Of a stretch of DNA of 29,164 nucleotides, positions 1 to 8,872 are shown piece after piece. The DNA lies in NCBI GenBank assembly GCA_003427395.1, contig BFEA01000442.1, positions 430,709-459,872 on the forward strand. The letters run 5' to 3'. The first letter of the stretch is position 1, and every line of letters begins with the position of its first letter. The notes under the pieces are model-generated. The model made no database searches and was not told the origin of the DNA. It saw nothing but the letters and a program-made list of their open reading frames with translations. Both the position numbers and the translations under genes were made by a program. The stretch comes from Chara braunii. Its lineage: Eukaryota > Streptophyta > Charophyceae > Charales > Characeae.

Positions 1-2
1 TC

Positions 3-392
3 GTCGGACGCCCTTATGAGCGCCCTCCACCTATCATGGTGGACGGTCACGAGGAGTTCGTTGTTTCCGACATCGTATCACGCCGAATTACCGACAATAT
101 CCCTTCACGCATCGAGTACCTTGTGCGTTGGAAGGGCTACCCTGATGAGGAGGCTACTTGGGAGCCCCTCGAGCACTTGCAGCACGCCAGGATGTTGGTG
201 CGTGCATATGATCGTGCTCGTCGTGCTGGGACATCTGCTTCTACTCAGCCGACTGACCCTCTTCCTCCTCCTCCGGCTGAGGAGATCGCTGAGGATGAGC
301 CCGCTCCCTCTGAGGCCGTTCCTCAGCCGCAGATGATCATCTCCGAGCGTCCACAGCGCACTCATCGTCGCCCTTCACGTTACGATGACTGA
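3..392 (+). CDS. Ty3/gypsy integrase C-terminus with chromodomain (partial)
   Basis: The frame is open from the left edge and ends at a TGA at 390-392. It begins with the RPPPIMVDGHEEF stretch typical of the linker between the integrase core and the chromodomain of chromoviruses. A chromodomain of about 50 residues follows: EFVVSDIV, then YLVRWKGYPDEEATWEP, then a helix ending near LVRAYD. The aromatic and acidic positions of the fold (Y, W, W, E) are present. A Pro/Glu-rich tail with two basic clusters closes the protein. In chromoviruses this module steers integration toward marked chromatin. The catalytic part lies outside the window. The second gypsy element in this window shows no chromodomain, so the two belong to different lineages. 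An internal ATG at 36 exists, but the upstream frame is clearly coding, so it is not the true start. Confidence 0.88.
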   Translation, partial: VGRPYERPPPIMVDGHEEFVVSDIVSRRITDNIPSRIEYLVRWKGYPDEEATWEPLEHLQHARMLVRAYDRARRAGTSASTQPTDPLPPPPAEEIAEDEPAPSEAVPQPQMIISERPQRTHRRPSRYDD

Positions 393-1770
393 CACTCTTA
401 TCCTCCATCTTTCGTCACTGACTCACACCATTAGGTACTCCATCATCAGCTCTTCTTCAGGATGTCTGCGTTTTGCGGCTCTGCTTCGACATCGACTCGA
501 CTGCTACTTCATCGACGTCATCGACCGATTCGACGACTTCAGCTACCTTATCGGCTTCAGCTACTTTGGACGTGACTACTTCACGCCACCACCCTACCCT
601 GTACATTCCCTTGCATCTGTCGCATGATGGTTCTCACTTAGCTGGGTCTCTTTGAGTTGGGCTCTCCCTTGGTATCGCATAGGCATTGGGACCGTAGCGT
701 TATCTTGGCTTCCCTGCTCCCAGATCTAGCTCCTTCCTCCCCCAGTCGTTGAGTTGTATGCATGTTTCCCTCACCCACTGCCCTCATCACCCTAGTGCCG
801 GCCCTTGCATGCCTTCAGTTAGGCATATCTCCACCCTATTCCAGGCTCCCCCTTTTCATGGTCGACCCTGCATGGTGTCACCCTTGTCGAGCATTACCCG
901 CCTTGATGGTCTATCTGTTAGGGTCATTGGTTTTGTTTCGCTACCACTCTCCCACCTTGAGCCTGATGACCTATCCCACCTTCATGTGTGACTGCCCTTA
1001 GGAGTTTCGATTCTTAGGCTGCATTCACCCCCTCTGAGACCATCCCACTTTTAGTGGTTCAGCGACATGACATTATCTTGTGACATATTGCTCTTCTCCT
1101 TTCAGCACTGAGGCCACTACCTCCAGGACTTTAGGAGTGTATCATACTACGTTTCATTTTCTGCTGTTAGCTAGGATATGTATACCAGACATTTGCTTTT
1201 CTTTTGACATTATATAGCCTAGGAAGCATCGCATGGACTCTGCATGGAGTTTGCTCCGCATCCTAGATTTCTCAGCTTTCTTTATTGCAGAGTTCCGCTG
1301 CTTTTGCGGATAGCGTGTTTATGGCTCTTGCGATCCATTACAAGTCTGAGGATCGTGCAGCGGGCCTTCATCTGCCCTGGCCTACAGCCAGGGCCTATTT
1401 GGCTATTTGCCAGTCCGGCCTGTGGGACCAGGCCGTGGCCTGACCCCACAGGCCGTGCGGTTATTCAGTCCAGTCCAGTCCTGCCCGGTACCATTGTCGA
1501 CACCAGGCCAGTCCAGTCCAGTCCAGTTAGTCCGCTGGGGGTATACCCCAGCTGCAGTCTGTTTTGTGGCATTCTTCATTTGCACAGATTGGAGTACGTG
1601 CATGTTGAGTCTGCGTTGGAGCTGCGCTGTCCCTTCCAGCTCCACCTCCATCTCCCCCATCCTCATCCCTTCGTCTTGATCCTGACGGACCGCCATCCCG
1701 ACGGGTCCGTCACATGGTGGTTTTGCTGCAGTAAGTCTTGCCGGAGTGTGGTTGTAGTTCCAAATTCTTA
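393..1770 (+). other. Non-coding stretch, possibly the 3' LTR of the chromodomain element
   Basis: No convincing protein is seen; the open frames here are overlapping, pyrimidine-rich and low in complexity. The position directly after a gypsy pol end suggests 3' untranslated sequence plus an LTR. A TATA-like TATATAG lies at 1211-1217 and could be the LTR promoter. I could not find a polypurine tract or the TG/CA termini, so the LTR reading is inference. Confidence 0.3.
1466..1530 (+). repeat. Short CCAGT pentamer repeats (two clusters)
   Basis: Tandem CCAGT units occur near 1467-1482 and again near 1506-1526, separated by about 25 bases. Just upstream (about 1420-1460) the sequence is rich in short AGGCC/GGCCT inverted motifs. 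No function is assigned. Confidence 0.6.
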
Positions 1771-1799
1771 GTAAGTGTTTAGTCTCATTTTTCATGGAA

Positions 1800-1952
1800 T
1801 TTTCAGATGACGTTTCTGAACGTGCTCGTTATGGGACGCTAGGCCCGGTTCCCAGTTTGTGCCACTTTGTGAGGATATGGTTGTATTTGTGGGACGCTGG
1901 ACCCGGTTTCCAGCAGGTGTTGCTTCCCACCAATAGATGGAGCTTGTGTTTT

Positions 1953-1977
<25 letters not shown>
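1800..1977 (+). mobile_element. LINE 3' tail with poly(A)
   Basis: The segment ends in 25 A residues at 1953-1977. About 40 bases upstream is a GGGACGCTGGACC motif followed by TTTCCAGCAGGTG, which also occurs at the 3' ends of the LINEs near 17.85, 18.0 and 19.74 kb. A weaker copy of the motif sits at 1834-1856. The bases just before the A tract (TGTTTTAAA) match those before the tail of the minus-strand LINE near 17.9 kb. No coding sequence remains, so this is a strongly 5'-truncated insertion. The left boundary is approximate. Confidence 0.7.
1896..1914 (+). other. LINE 3' hairpin, copy 1
   Basis: A perfect 6-bp stem (GCTGGA with TCCAGC) encloses the 7-base loop CCCGGTT. It lies 38 bases upstream of the poly(A) tract. 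The same stem and loop length recur in three other LINE tails in this window. Confidence 0.6.
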
Positions 1978-1983
<6 letters not shown>

Positions 1984-2635
1984 TCACCATAACTTCCGGT
2001 CCTCTACTTTGGTACCTTTGGTACTTTGGTACCTATCCTTGTATTCAGGATTAATAGAGTACCTTCGTTCTAGCAGGAAAATTTTCCTACGTATCCTAGG
2101 TAGAGGGTTTCGATTTGAAGAGGGCAGGGTGATGTTCTTCACAGGAAGGTAGACACTGCTTTTACTGTGTCTCATGAGATAGAGGCAGGCCCTCACCTAC
2201 CTTGTTTTTGTGGGCTGGTGTTTATAGTGTTGCCGTGTCCTGTGCACTATCCACTCAGTCTTTTAGAGGACGCCCTCCCTTGCGGGGTATGGTGCTAAAA
2301 CCAGGCTCTTTCTAACGTGGTGCAATATCTGCCTGAAGGGAATACAAAATCATCGTTCACTCGGAGACATCAACAGGAGTTCAGGATTGACATCCTCCCT
2401 CCCCGGGTGTTCTCAAATAACCACGAGCCAGAGTACATTCAGCTGTATTAACTCTGATAAACAGAAAAGGAGATATTATCCTCAAATCAGCACTATAAGC
2501 CACGGGAATTTTTTTATAAGGGAAACATTCAGTACAAATCTGTGGCGAGTCTCGTACGAGGGAATGTCTGTCGTCACATTCGTAATTCCCAGATCTTCAT
2601 CTCATTGAGCCTTTCGTCTGAGCTGATCACTGAGT
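1978..2635 (+). other. Non-coding; probable leader of the downstream LINE ORF1
   Basis: No protein-like frame of useful length is present. A repeated TTTGGTACC/TTGGTACC motif occurs at about 2008-2034. Because 2636 begins a LINE ORF1, part of this stretch is probably that element's 5' untranslated region. The boundary with the preceding LINE tail is at 1977/1978. Confidence 0.35.
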
Positions 2636-3473
2636 ATGGCTGACACCACGCCGTCGAACACCAACCAATCCGAAGAGGAAAAACAACGAATAAGAGGCAT
2701 AATAGAGGATTGCTATGCCAAGGGTATCCTTCCTGAGGAATTTGCCCCCAGCATAGCAGACTCAGGCCAGGATTTTGTCAAAGTGGTGGTAAATCAGAGA
2801 TTCTACGAGATCCAGGCGGAATGGTTGTACGAGCACGCCGTCTTAGTCCAGTTTGATAACGATGCAACCTCTCTCCCAGCCTCAGTTAAGAACCGCTTGA
2901 TACGTATCTATGAGGACGGCTGGGGCCTCGCTGCACAGTTTAACCTGGCCCCAAAAAGGGGAGTCTTCAGATGCGATGGGAAAAACGGTCAAAAACCTGG
3001 TTACATATGTAGCAAGCAACAAAGAAATTGCCACCTGGATGATCAAGAAAGGTTCTGACACAATCAAATTGGATGGGAAGTTGTACTCTGTCAGGTTTCG
3101 TTCTTGGATGAATGAAAACGAACTATATGAATGGAATGAAGCCCAAAAATTTCGTTACTTTTGGGTTAAGGCCATGAAGGTACCTGTTTCAGTTCTGCCA
3201 CATCTGAAAGGTGCTATCCAAAAAGCCTTTGGGATAATAATTAAGACGCATGATGCTTTTGCAGATCCGATTGCCCTGGACCTGTGGAACGTGAGATTTG
3301 ACATGAAAGTTTTAGCCAGAGTGTGGTATAAACAACACCTGATCATCGATCTGAATGATGATGGGTGGGTGGACCTCAACATCGCCTCCCCGGATACCGC
3401 ATGGTGTAAAAAATGCCGCCGTTACTTCCATTCAGAGACAGATCAGTCATGCCCGATCAGAATGAGGTTTTAA
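2636..3473 (+). pseudogene. LINE ORF1 protein, frameshifted
   Basis: The ATG at 2636 starts an acidic, hydrophilic protein (MADTTPSNTNQSEEEKQR). The first frame stops at 3058, but the meaningful sequence moves to another frame between about 2960 and 2985 and continues to a TAA at 3471-3473. The second part contains a core like the DUF4283 domain of plant LINE ORF1 (LDGKLYSVRFRSWMNE, then a VKAMKVPVSVLPHLKGAIQKA segment). It ends with a short Cys-rich element (WCKKCRRYFH, then CP), consistent with an RNA-binding zinc knuckle. Such proteins coat LINE RNA. No ORF2 follows; the sequence passes straight into antisense 28S rRNA, so the element is broken. The family call rests on motif pattern and on the nearby LINEs. 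Confidence 0.65.
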
Positions 3474-3499
3474 GGATGCAGCAAGTCCTTTAAGGATGC

Positions 3500-4173
3500 G
3501 GCCCTCAGAGCCAATCCTTTTCCCAAGGTTACGGATCCATATTGCCGACTTCCCTTACGTACATTCTTCCTTTGACCAGAGGCTGCTCACCTAGGAGACC
3601 TGATGCGGTTATGAGTACGACCGGGGAGAGAGGTACCCGCAGCTCCAGATTTTCAAGGGCCGTCGGGGGCGCGCTGGACACCACAAGACGCGCGGTGCTT
3701 TGCCGGGCGCTGCACCCTATCTCCGGTTGATCGGATTCCAGGGTGGGCGAGCCGTCAAGAAGGAAAGAGAACCCTCCCCACGGCCCCCGCCGGCATCTCC
3801 GGAGCTGCTTACGTTACTGTCCACCTCCACAACCCGGTTCGGGAATATTAACCCGACCCCCTTTCGATGTGCGGCACGCAGTGCGCCCTTGATACAAGGT
3901 TTTCACATCTCTTAGGACCGACTGACCCATGTCCAAGCGCTGTTCACATACCACCAAGATCTGCACTGGGACCCGCTTCACCTAGGCTCACGCTCCAGGC
4001 TTCGCAGCAGGCCCCGCGCCCTGAGTGCAACGTATGCTCGGCCGTCGCGGCGATTCTGACACCGCGACGAGTAGGAGGCCCCGCGCCCTCCTACTCGTCG
4101 CGGNGTCAGAATCGCCGCGACGGCCGAGCATACGTTGCACTCTTCAGCGCCATCCATTTTCGGGGCTGATTGA

Positions 4174-4204
<31 letters not shown>

Positions 4205-4358
4205 TGGATTTCGAATTCCATGACCACCGTCCTGCTGTCTATATCAATCAACACCCTTTGTGGTGTCTGGGTTAGCGCGCAGTTTGGCACCGTAGCTCGA
4301 CTTTCGGTTCATCCCGCATCGCCAGTTCTGCTTACCAAAAATGACCCACTTGGAGCTT
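3500..4358 (-). pseudogene. Large-subunit (28S) rRNA fragment, decayed, antisense
   Basis: The reverse complement matches a stretch of the large-subunit rRNA core that I recognise: the parts complementary to GTAAGCAGAACTGGCGATGC, to GGTTAGTCGGTCC, to GGCCCTTGAAAATC and to GGATTGGCTCTGAGGG appear in the correct order. Sense order runs from about 4358 down to about 3500. It carries many changes at normally conserved positions. It also lacks roughly 45 bases around 3934-3950, where the normal core between the CACATGGG region and CAGATCTTGGTGGT is missing. A palindromic insert interrupts it at 4022-4086. It is therefore a pseudogene fragment and not a working rRNA gene. It is flanked by LINE ORF1 on one side and an inverted gypsy gag on the other. 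Confidence 0.85.
4023..4142. repeat. Inverted repeat with 56-base arms inside the rRNA fragment
   Basis: Bases 4023-4078 are the exact reverse complement of 4087-4142, with an 8-base loop; the only uncertain position is an N at 4104, opposite a defined base. The right arm continues the rRNA sequence in register, so the left arm is the extra copy. GGCCCCGCGCCCT occurs on both sides of the insert. An assembly or gap-filling fold-back is the likeliest cause. Confidence 0.9.
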
Positions 4359-4401
4359 TCATTGATCCTCGGGGTTCGCTTAAGCAACCCCAAAATCTTG
4401 C

Positions 4402-4944
4402 CTATTTAAAGTTTGAGAATAGGTCGAGGGTGGGCGTGAGGTTGGTATCGGAGCCGACACGTGTCGGTTCTGATGATAGCAAGTCGAACTGGCGAGAGGT
4501 AGGAGAGACCCTCAAATAGCTCGTCGAGATCTCTCGAGCAGATTTCTCGTCTCGCCCGGATTTATCCAATGTGGTTTGAAATCGATCAACGAAATCGGAT
4601 ACCAGTTCCCCTGGTCCTTGGGGTCGATTTTTTAGCACGTACCAGGCGGCATCTTCACTAACCGTGTCGAATCGAGCCAAGAATGCATGCTTAAAAGTCT
4701 CCCAATCTTCCCATGTATGCTTTCGGAACCAGTCGTCTTATGTATTGCGGAGTAGTAAAGTCAGAACACGGGGAAGATCGGTTGCGCTGTAGTTTTGAGC
4801 TTCGACAGCTTCCAGCCAAGCCTCGAGATGGGTATGGTTGGGGAAGAAGGGGAAGGGGGCAGGGATGCTAACGATCACCCTAGTATCGTCCACCATTGGT
4901 ATTGCTGGCACGGCCGCACTAGACTGAGACCTGGTATTGATCAC
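4402..4944 (-). pseudogene. Gypsy gag N-terminal half, inverted, one stop
   Basis: Read on the minus strand, the frame starts near 4944 (INTRSQSSAAVPAIP, typical of gypsy gag N-termini). It continues through a capsid-like helix (HLEAWLEAVEAQNYSATDLPR) and is interrupted by a TAA at 4738-4740. It resumes in the same frame with DDWFRKHTWEDWETFKHAF and LARFDTVSEDAAWYVLKNRPQ, the Retrotrans_gag W..F...F..RF pattern. Toward the 3' side the reading frame becomes doubtful. The start codon at 4944 is GTG, suggesting the break cut at or near the original ATG. Its orientation is opposite to the gag C-terminal half that begins immediately to the right. Confidence 0.7.
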
Positions 4945-4950
4945 CTTCGA

Positions 4951-5871
4951 AGTCCGACCTTGAAGGGGAAACTGCAGAAAAAGGTTCCGCCAAAAACAAC
5001 CCAGTTATCGGATATCATTTCTAAAGCATTAGAACAAGACTTGGCTGATACAAAAAAATATATCAGCCAAGGAGACGAAGACATTACGGATACCATACGG
5101 GATGTAACGGCTAAAAGGCGATCGTGGTTGCAGGCGGTCGAACGATTTTATCCCCGCCCCGACCATGACCTTCCCAGCGGAATCGTTTCCGATATCCCGA
5201 CTGCTTCTCCTTCATCTCCCCCGGTGAATCAATCGATCGCAGCCATCAGAAGCGGACCTTCATCTGAGCCCCCCTCGCCGACCGTAACCAATCTACACCT
5301 TGCCCAGATGATCCATACGGCTACTACCAAGCAGTCCGAATGGATGAGCAACTTGATCCAAATGCAAGCCGCTCATATAGAACGGTTGGAACAAATAATG
5401 AGCGGCCTCATTAGGCCTAACCCAGCTCCTGCTCGGCCTGCCCCTGCATCGTTTTCACTCTTACCTGCTCCGCCTGCTCCAGGATTTGCCCCTCAGTTTC
5501 CCCAGTTTGCTAATCCAGCAGGAAAGATCGAATGTTTCAACTGCAAACAGCCCGGGCATTTTGCTCAAGACTGTCCGCAGCCGAAACGTAATCAGCCCCC
5601 CCCTGTTGCGGCCCCCGTCGCGCTTAATCAAGGTCGAGTGGCCGCTCTGATGGATACGGACCCAGGAAAAGAGTTCGTGGTGTACGCCCCGGAGCAGCCT
5701 TCCCCCTCGACAACAATGGCGCCGACATCAAGAGCTTCCTCCTCTGACGCTGCTGACATAGTCGACCCCCTTGAGTATCTTCATCTCGCCGGAATGATCG
5801 GAGCGATCCGATCGACCAAGGATGATCTCGAATGGGTCGATCGCGAATCCAATCTCGGACCGCAGTTTTGA
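4951..5871 (+). CDS. Gypsy gag C-terminal half with CCHC zinc knuckle (5'-truncated)
   Basis: The frame is open from 4795, but residues before about 4950 are the antisense of the inverted gag piece, so I start after the break. The protein has a Lys-rich start, a helical segment (LSDIISKALEQDLADTKKYI), a Pro/Ser-rich linker, and a long amphipathic helix near 5300-5400 (HTATTKQSEWMSNLIQMQ, then HIERLEQIMS). A Pro/Ala-rich spacer leads to the zinc knuckle CFNCKQPGHFAQDC (CX2CX4HX4C, about 5533-5574), which binds element RNA. It ends at a TGA at 5869-5871, and the same frame continues directly into the protease. Confidence 0.82.
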   Translation, partial: SPTLKGKLQKKVPPKTTQLSDIISKALEQDLADTKKYISQGDEDITDTIRDVTAKRRSWLQAVERFYPRPDHDLPSGIVSDIPTASPSSPPVNQSIAAIRSGPSSEPPSPTVTNLHLAQMIHTATTKQSEWMSNLIQMQAAHIERLEQIMSGLIRPNPAPARPAPASFSLLPAPPAPGFAPQFPQFANPAGKIECFNCKQPGHFAQDCPQPKRNQPPPVAAPVALNQGRVAALMDTDPGKEFVVYAPEQPSPSTTMAPTSRASSSDAADIVDPLEYLHLAGMIGAIRSTKDDLEWVDRESNLGPQF

Positions 5872-6591
5872 ACAGGAGATATTGATGTGTTAAAAATGCT
5901 CAAGCAATTAGATATTCGTGTACCTATCCCAGTAGGACATCTGCTCACCATATCTAAAGCGGCGAACGATAAACTTCTACAACATTGCCAGAAGAATCAA
6001 AAGCGCTTCACCTATCAGCGCATACAGCGGATGTTGAAGAAGAAGGAAGGAGGTGAGGAAGTTGCACCCCTCGAGCCAGATACAAAAGAACCTGAACCCA
6101 AAGCCGCACGCGTAGCCGCCATCTCTTTGGCAGAAAAGGATCACTTCGTACGAGCTCGACTAGTACTATGGAAAAGTGCGGAATGTGACTGCGAAGTTTG
6201 GGGTAAGCCGTTTAACGCCCTCATCGACACAGGGTCTTCTGCAGTAGCCATATCATTAGATACTGTCAAAAAGACGGGACGACTTGGATCCATTCTTCCT
6301 CAATCTAGCAAAGACAACTATGTCTCTGCCGACAAGGAGGCAATGAATATCGTAGGTATTATCGAGAACGTGGCTGTAAAAGTAGGACGAGTACACGTCC
6401 TTGTCAACGCGCTCGTAATAGATGTACGCTCTTATTCTGTGTTGTTGGGATTACCTTGGACAATGGCGGTAGGCGCACGACTGCATTTCGATTCGAAGCT
6501 CACACAAATTGGGGGAAAACCTCAGACTGTTCCCTTGCGGGTTTCCACCCGAACGATAAAACGGGTTTCCAACTCGCCCCAAATAGGATGA
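5872..6591 (+). CDS. Gypsy aspartic protease region
   Basis: In the gag frame, directly after the single stop, the protein resumes (TGDIDVLKMLKQLDIRVPIP; first ATG at 5896). A helical linker leads to a retropepsin-like domain. The catalytic motif is LIDTGSSA at about 6221-6244. NALVIDVRSYSVLLGLPW, near 6400, is the hydrophobic flap and second-lobe signature of retrotransposon proteases. The enzyme works as a dimer and cuts the gag-pol polyprotein. The frame ends at 6591, but the sense appears to leave it near 6535, enter another frame, and reach the reverse transcriptase frame near 6680. At least two frameshifts therefore separate it from the reverse transcriptase. Confidence 0.8.
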   Translation, partial: TGDIDVLKMLKQLDIRVPIPVGHLLTISKAANDKLLQHCQKNQKRFTYQRIQRMLKKKEGGEEVAPLEPDTKEPEPKAARVAAISLAEKDHFVRARLVLWKSAECDCEVWGKPFNALIDTGSSAVAISLDTVKKTGRLGSILPQSSKDNYVSADKEAMNIVGIIENVAVKVGRVHVLVNALVIDVRSYSVLLGLPWTMAVGARLHFDSKLTQIGGKPQTVPLRVSTRTIKRVSNSPQIG

Positions 6592-6613
6592 TCCGAGGCA
6601 TTGATCCCGAGGA

Positions 6614-8812
6614 GTGCTTCCCCTCGCGCCTCGGGGAGGGAATCAGGGAACAAGAATACGAAGAAGAGATGCCAGTAAAGAGGAATGGAAACATCTGGTC
6701 GAACTTTTCGAACATGAAACCCCCGAAAATTTTCGAGTGTGCCCCAACATCGCTCGAAGCTTCCACGTGGATTCCGAAGACAGTACATTCACGCCTCTAA
6801 CAACCCAGGTCAGTCCTTCTGTCCTCCTCGGGGAACCCATATTACAAGCTTCCGATCTGGCTGATGATTTGGAACCCCCTCGCACCTTGTACGAGGGAGC
6901 TCTTTCCTTACGAACGCGTTATCAGCAAACAAAACAGTATTTGGACATTTCTGTTTTCCCACCCCGATCATTACTAACGACAGGAGCCACCATCACCTTG
7001 ATTAAACAAGAAGCGAAAGCACCGGTAAGTGATGTGCCGAATCTAATGCAAGAAATGACAGATCTGACAGGTTTAACTGTGAAACCGACTTCGGTTGGTT
7101 CAGAGACTGACGTTGAAACTAAAGAAACGGAGATGATCAGCCCCGCTGAGTCCCAGATGATAGCAACTGTTTTTTCTGTTCGCACCAGTAGTTTCGTTTT
7201 CTCTAGTGTCCATGAGCGGCGGGAACGGCCGGTTGACTGGATCGATATGCCCCTTAATATGTCCGGGGAATCAACGATCCCCCTCCCGAGTCACGTTCCC
7301 ATGGAATTTCGAAAGTCGCTAATTTGTGTATTGAATGGTTACGCAGATGTGCTGAGCATGCATGACAATGATATTGGGTTAACTAATGTAATTGAACATG
7401 CCATTGTCACGGGAAGTCATCCACCCATTAGTTGCGCTCCCTACCGATACTCGCCAGCTCAACGAGCGGCCGCCTTTCAGCGGATTAAGGAATTCGAAGC
7501 TAATGGATGGATCGAACCTGCTATAGAACCGTGGTCTTTTCCTGTAGTGATAGTACCCAAGAAGGCTGGGGGGATTCGCATTAGCATTGATTATCGAAAG
7601 CTGAATGAGATCTCGATTAAAGATGTGTATCCCCTCCCCTGGATTGATGAGTTATTGGATGCGATTGGGAGTGCTCGATTTTTCAGCAAGTTTGATGTTC
7701 GTCATGGGTTCCATCATCTTTTTGTTCGAGAGGAAGATCGACCAAAAACAGCGTTCGTGCTTTTCGAGGGCACGTGGCAATGGATTCGATGTCCGATGGG
7801 TATATGCAATGCTCCTGCAACTTTTCAGCGAGCCATGAACATGGCTTTTCAGAATTTCGTACGAAAGACTCGTTTGGCACAGAGCATCATCAACTACTGC
7901 GTGATTGTGTACATGGATGATATCCTAGTGTATTCGAGTTCTTATGAGGGACACGTGCAACACATCGAATGGGCAATGCATGCGTTACGAGGTGCAGGTT
8001 TCAAGGTGGCGCTTGAGAAATGTCAGTTTTTCCTCACCACCATTTCTTTCCTAGGGCACGTGGTGACAGACAAGGGACTCCGACCGGAACCGCAGAAGGT
8101 AGCAGTTGTAAGGGACGCGCCAGTGCCTACCACTATCACGCAAGTTCGCGCCTTTCTGGGCCTAGCTTCGTATTACCGAAGATTTATCAAGGGCTTCGCG
8201 ACAATTGCGGGACCCCTCACAAATCTCCTGCGCAAGGATCAGTCGTTGATCTGGACGCCGGAGTGCGATCAAGCGCTTTTCAAACTCAAAGCTGCCCTCA
8301 TTTCGGCTCCAGTCCTTATAAGACCGGATCCCGAAAAGCCTTTTGTTCTAATCACCGACTGGCAGCCAGAAGCGATTTCGGCGATCCTTGCCCAGGTGGG
8401 ACCAAGCGGACTCGAGAGTGTGGTGGAGTATGCGTCCAAATCAGTACCCGCCTGCAAGCGCAACTACGCCGCTCCGACGGGAGAATGCTATGCGGCTCTC
8501 TGGGGAATCAGTCACTTTCGTGCTTACCTGTATGGGCGAAAGTTCACCCTGGTGACTGATCATGAGCCCCTGTTGGCTCTGAAGAAATTGAAGGATTACT
8601 CGGGCATGATTGGGCGATGGGCAACGGTACTACAGAGCATGGACTTTGACATCCGCCATCGGAAGCACGAGAGACACGGGAACGTGGACGGATTGACACG
8701 GTTACACAGGCCTGAGAAAATTCTGAAAAGTGAGGAGGTGATCCCGTGGAACGAACCCAAGCAGAAGATTGGACCTCGGTACGGCCAAGTGGAGATTTTG
8801 TCGAAGCAGTAA
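6614..8812 (+). CDS. Gypsy reverse transcriptase and RNase H
   Basis: The open frame is about 732 codons; the nominal start is a GTG and the true polyprotein has none here. After a linker rich in Thr/Ser/Glu, the reverse transcriptase begins near 7390 (VIEHAIVTGSHPPISCAPYR). Its motifs come in order: WSFPVVIVPKKAGGIRISIDYRKLN, then SARFFSKFDVRHGFH, then CPMGICNAPATFQR, then the catalytic YMDD at 7910-7921, then FLGHVVTDKGLRPEPQKV. The connection region is followed by RNase H, with catalytic acids in FVLITDWQ, GECYAALWG and LVTDHEPL. FDVRHGF replaces the more usual LDLRSGY. The frame ends in TAA at 8810-8812 and continues in the same frame into the Cys/His module. It copies element RNA into DNA and degrades the template RNA. 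Confidence 0.92.
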   Translation: MLPLAPRGGNQGTRIRRRDASKEEWKHLVELFEHETPENFRVCPNIARSFHVDSEDSTFTPLTTQVSPSVLLGEPILQASDLADDLEPPRTLYEGALSLRTRYQQTKQYLDISVFPPRSLLTTGATITLIKQEAKAPVSDVPNLMQEMTDLTGLTVKPTSVGSETDVETKETEMISPAESQMIATVFSVRTSSFVFSSVHERRERPVDWIDMPLNMSGESTIPLPSHVPMEFRKSLICVLNGYADVLSMHDNDIGLTNVIEHAIVTGSHPPISCAPYRYSPAQRAAAFQRIKEFEANGWIEPAIEPWSFPVVIVPKKAGGIRISIDYRKLNEISIKDVYPLPWIDELLDAIGSARFFSKFDVRHGFHHLFVREEDRPKTAFVLFEGTWQWIRCPMGICNAPATFQRAMNMAFQNFVRKTRLAQSIINYCVIVYMDDILVYSSSYEGHVQHIEWAMHALRGAGFKVALEKCQFFLTTISFLGHVVTDKGLRPEPQKVAVVRDAPVPTTITQVRAFLGLASYYRRFIKGFATIAGPLTNLLRKDQSLIWTPECDQALFKLKAALISAPVLIRPDPEKPFVLITDWQPEAISAILAQVGPSGLESVVEYASKSVPACKRNYAAPTGECYAALWGISHFRAYLYGRKFTLVTDHEPLLALKKLKDYSGMIGRWATVLQSMDFDIRHRKHERHGNVDGLTRLHRPEKILKSEEVIPWNEPKQKIGPRYGQVEILSKQ

Positions 8813-8872
8813 GTGACACGAGGACTAATTTGCCTCTCCCCAATTCAGTCCCGTCTCTTCCCCTCTGTCATC

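Noticed and set aside
1244-1795. Overlapping open frames of 130-175 codons on both strands.
   Set aside because: Composition is driven by CCAGT and GGCCT repeats, no domain pattern is visible, and both strands are open over the same bases.
3500-4358. A working 28S rRNA gene.
   Set aside because: There is a deletion in the conserved core, many substitutions, a palindromic insert, and no neighbouring 18S, 5.8S or spacer sequence.
8809-8848. Possible 40-base intron (GTAAGT donor, ACTAAT branch-like motif, TTCAG acceptor) that would remove the stop at 8810.
   Set aside because: Its length is not a multiple of three, and joining the exons leads to a stop within about ten codons. The downstream Cys/His module is already in frame without splicing.
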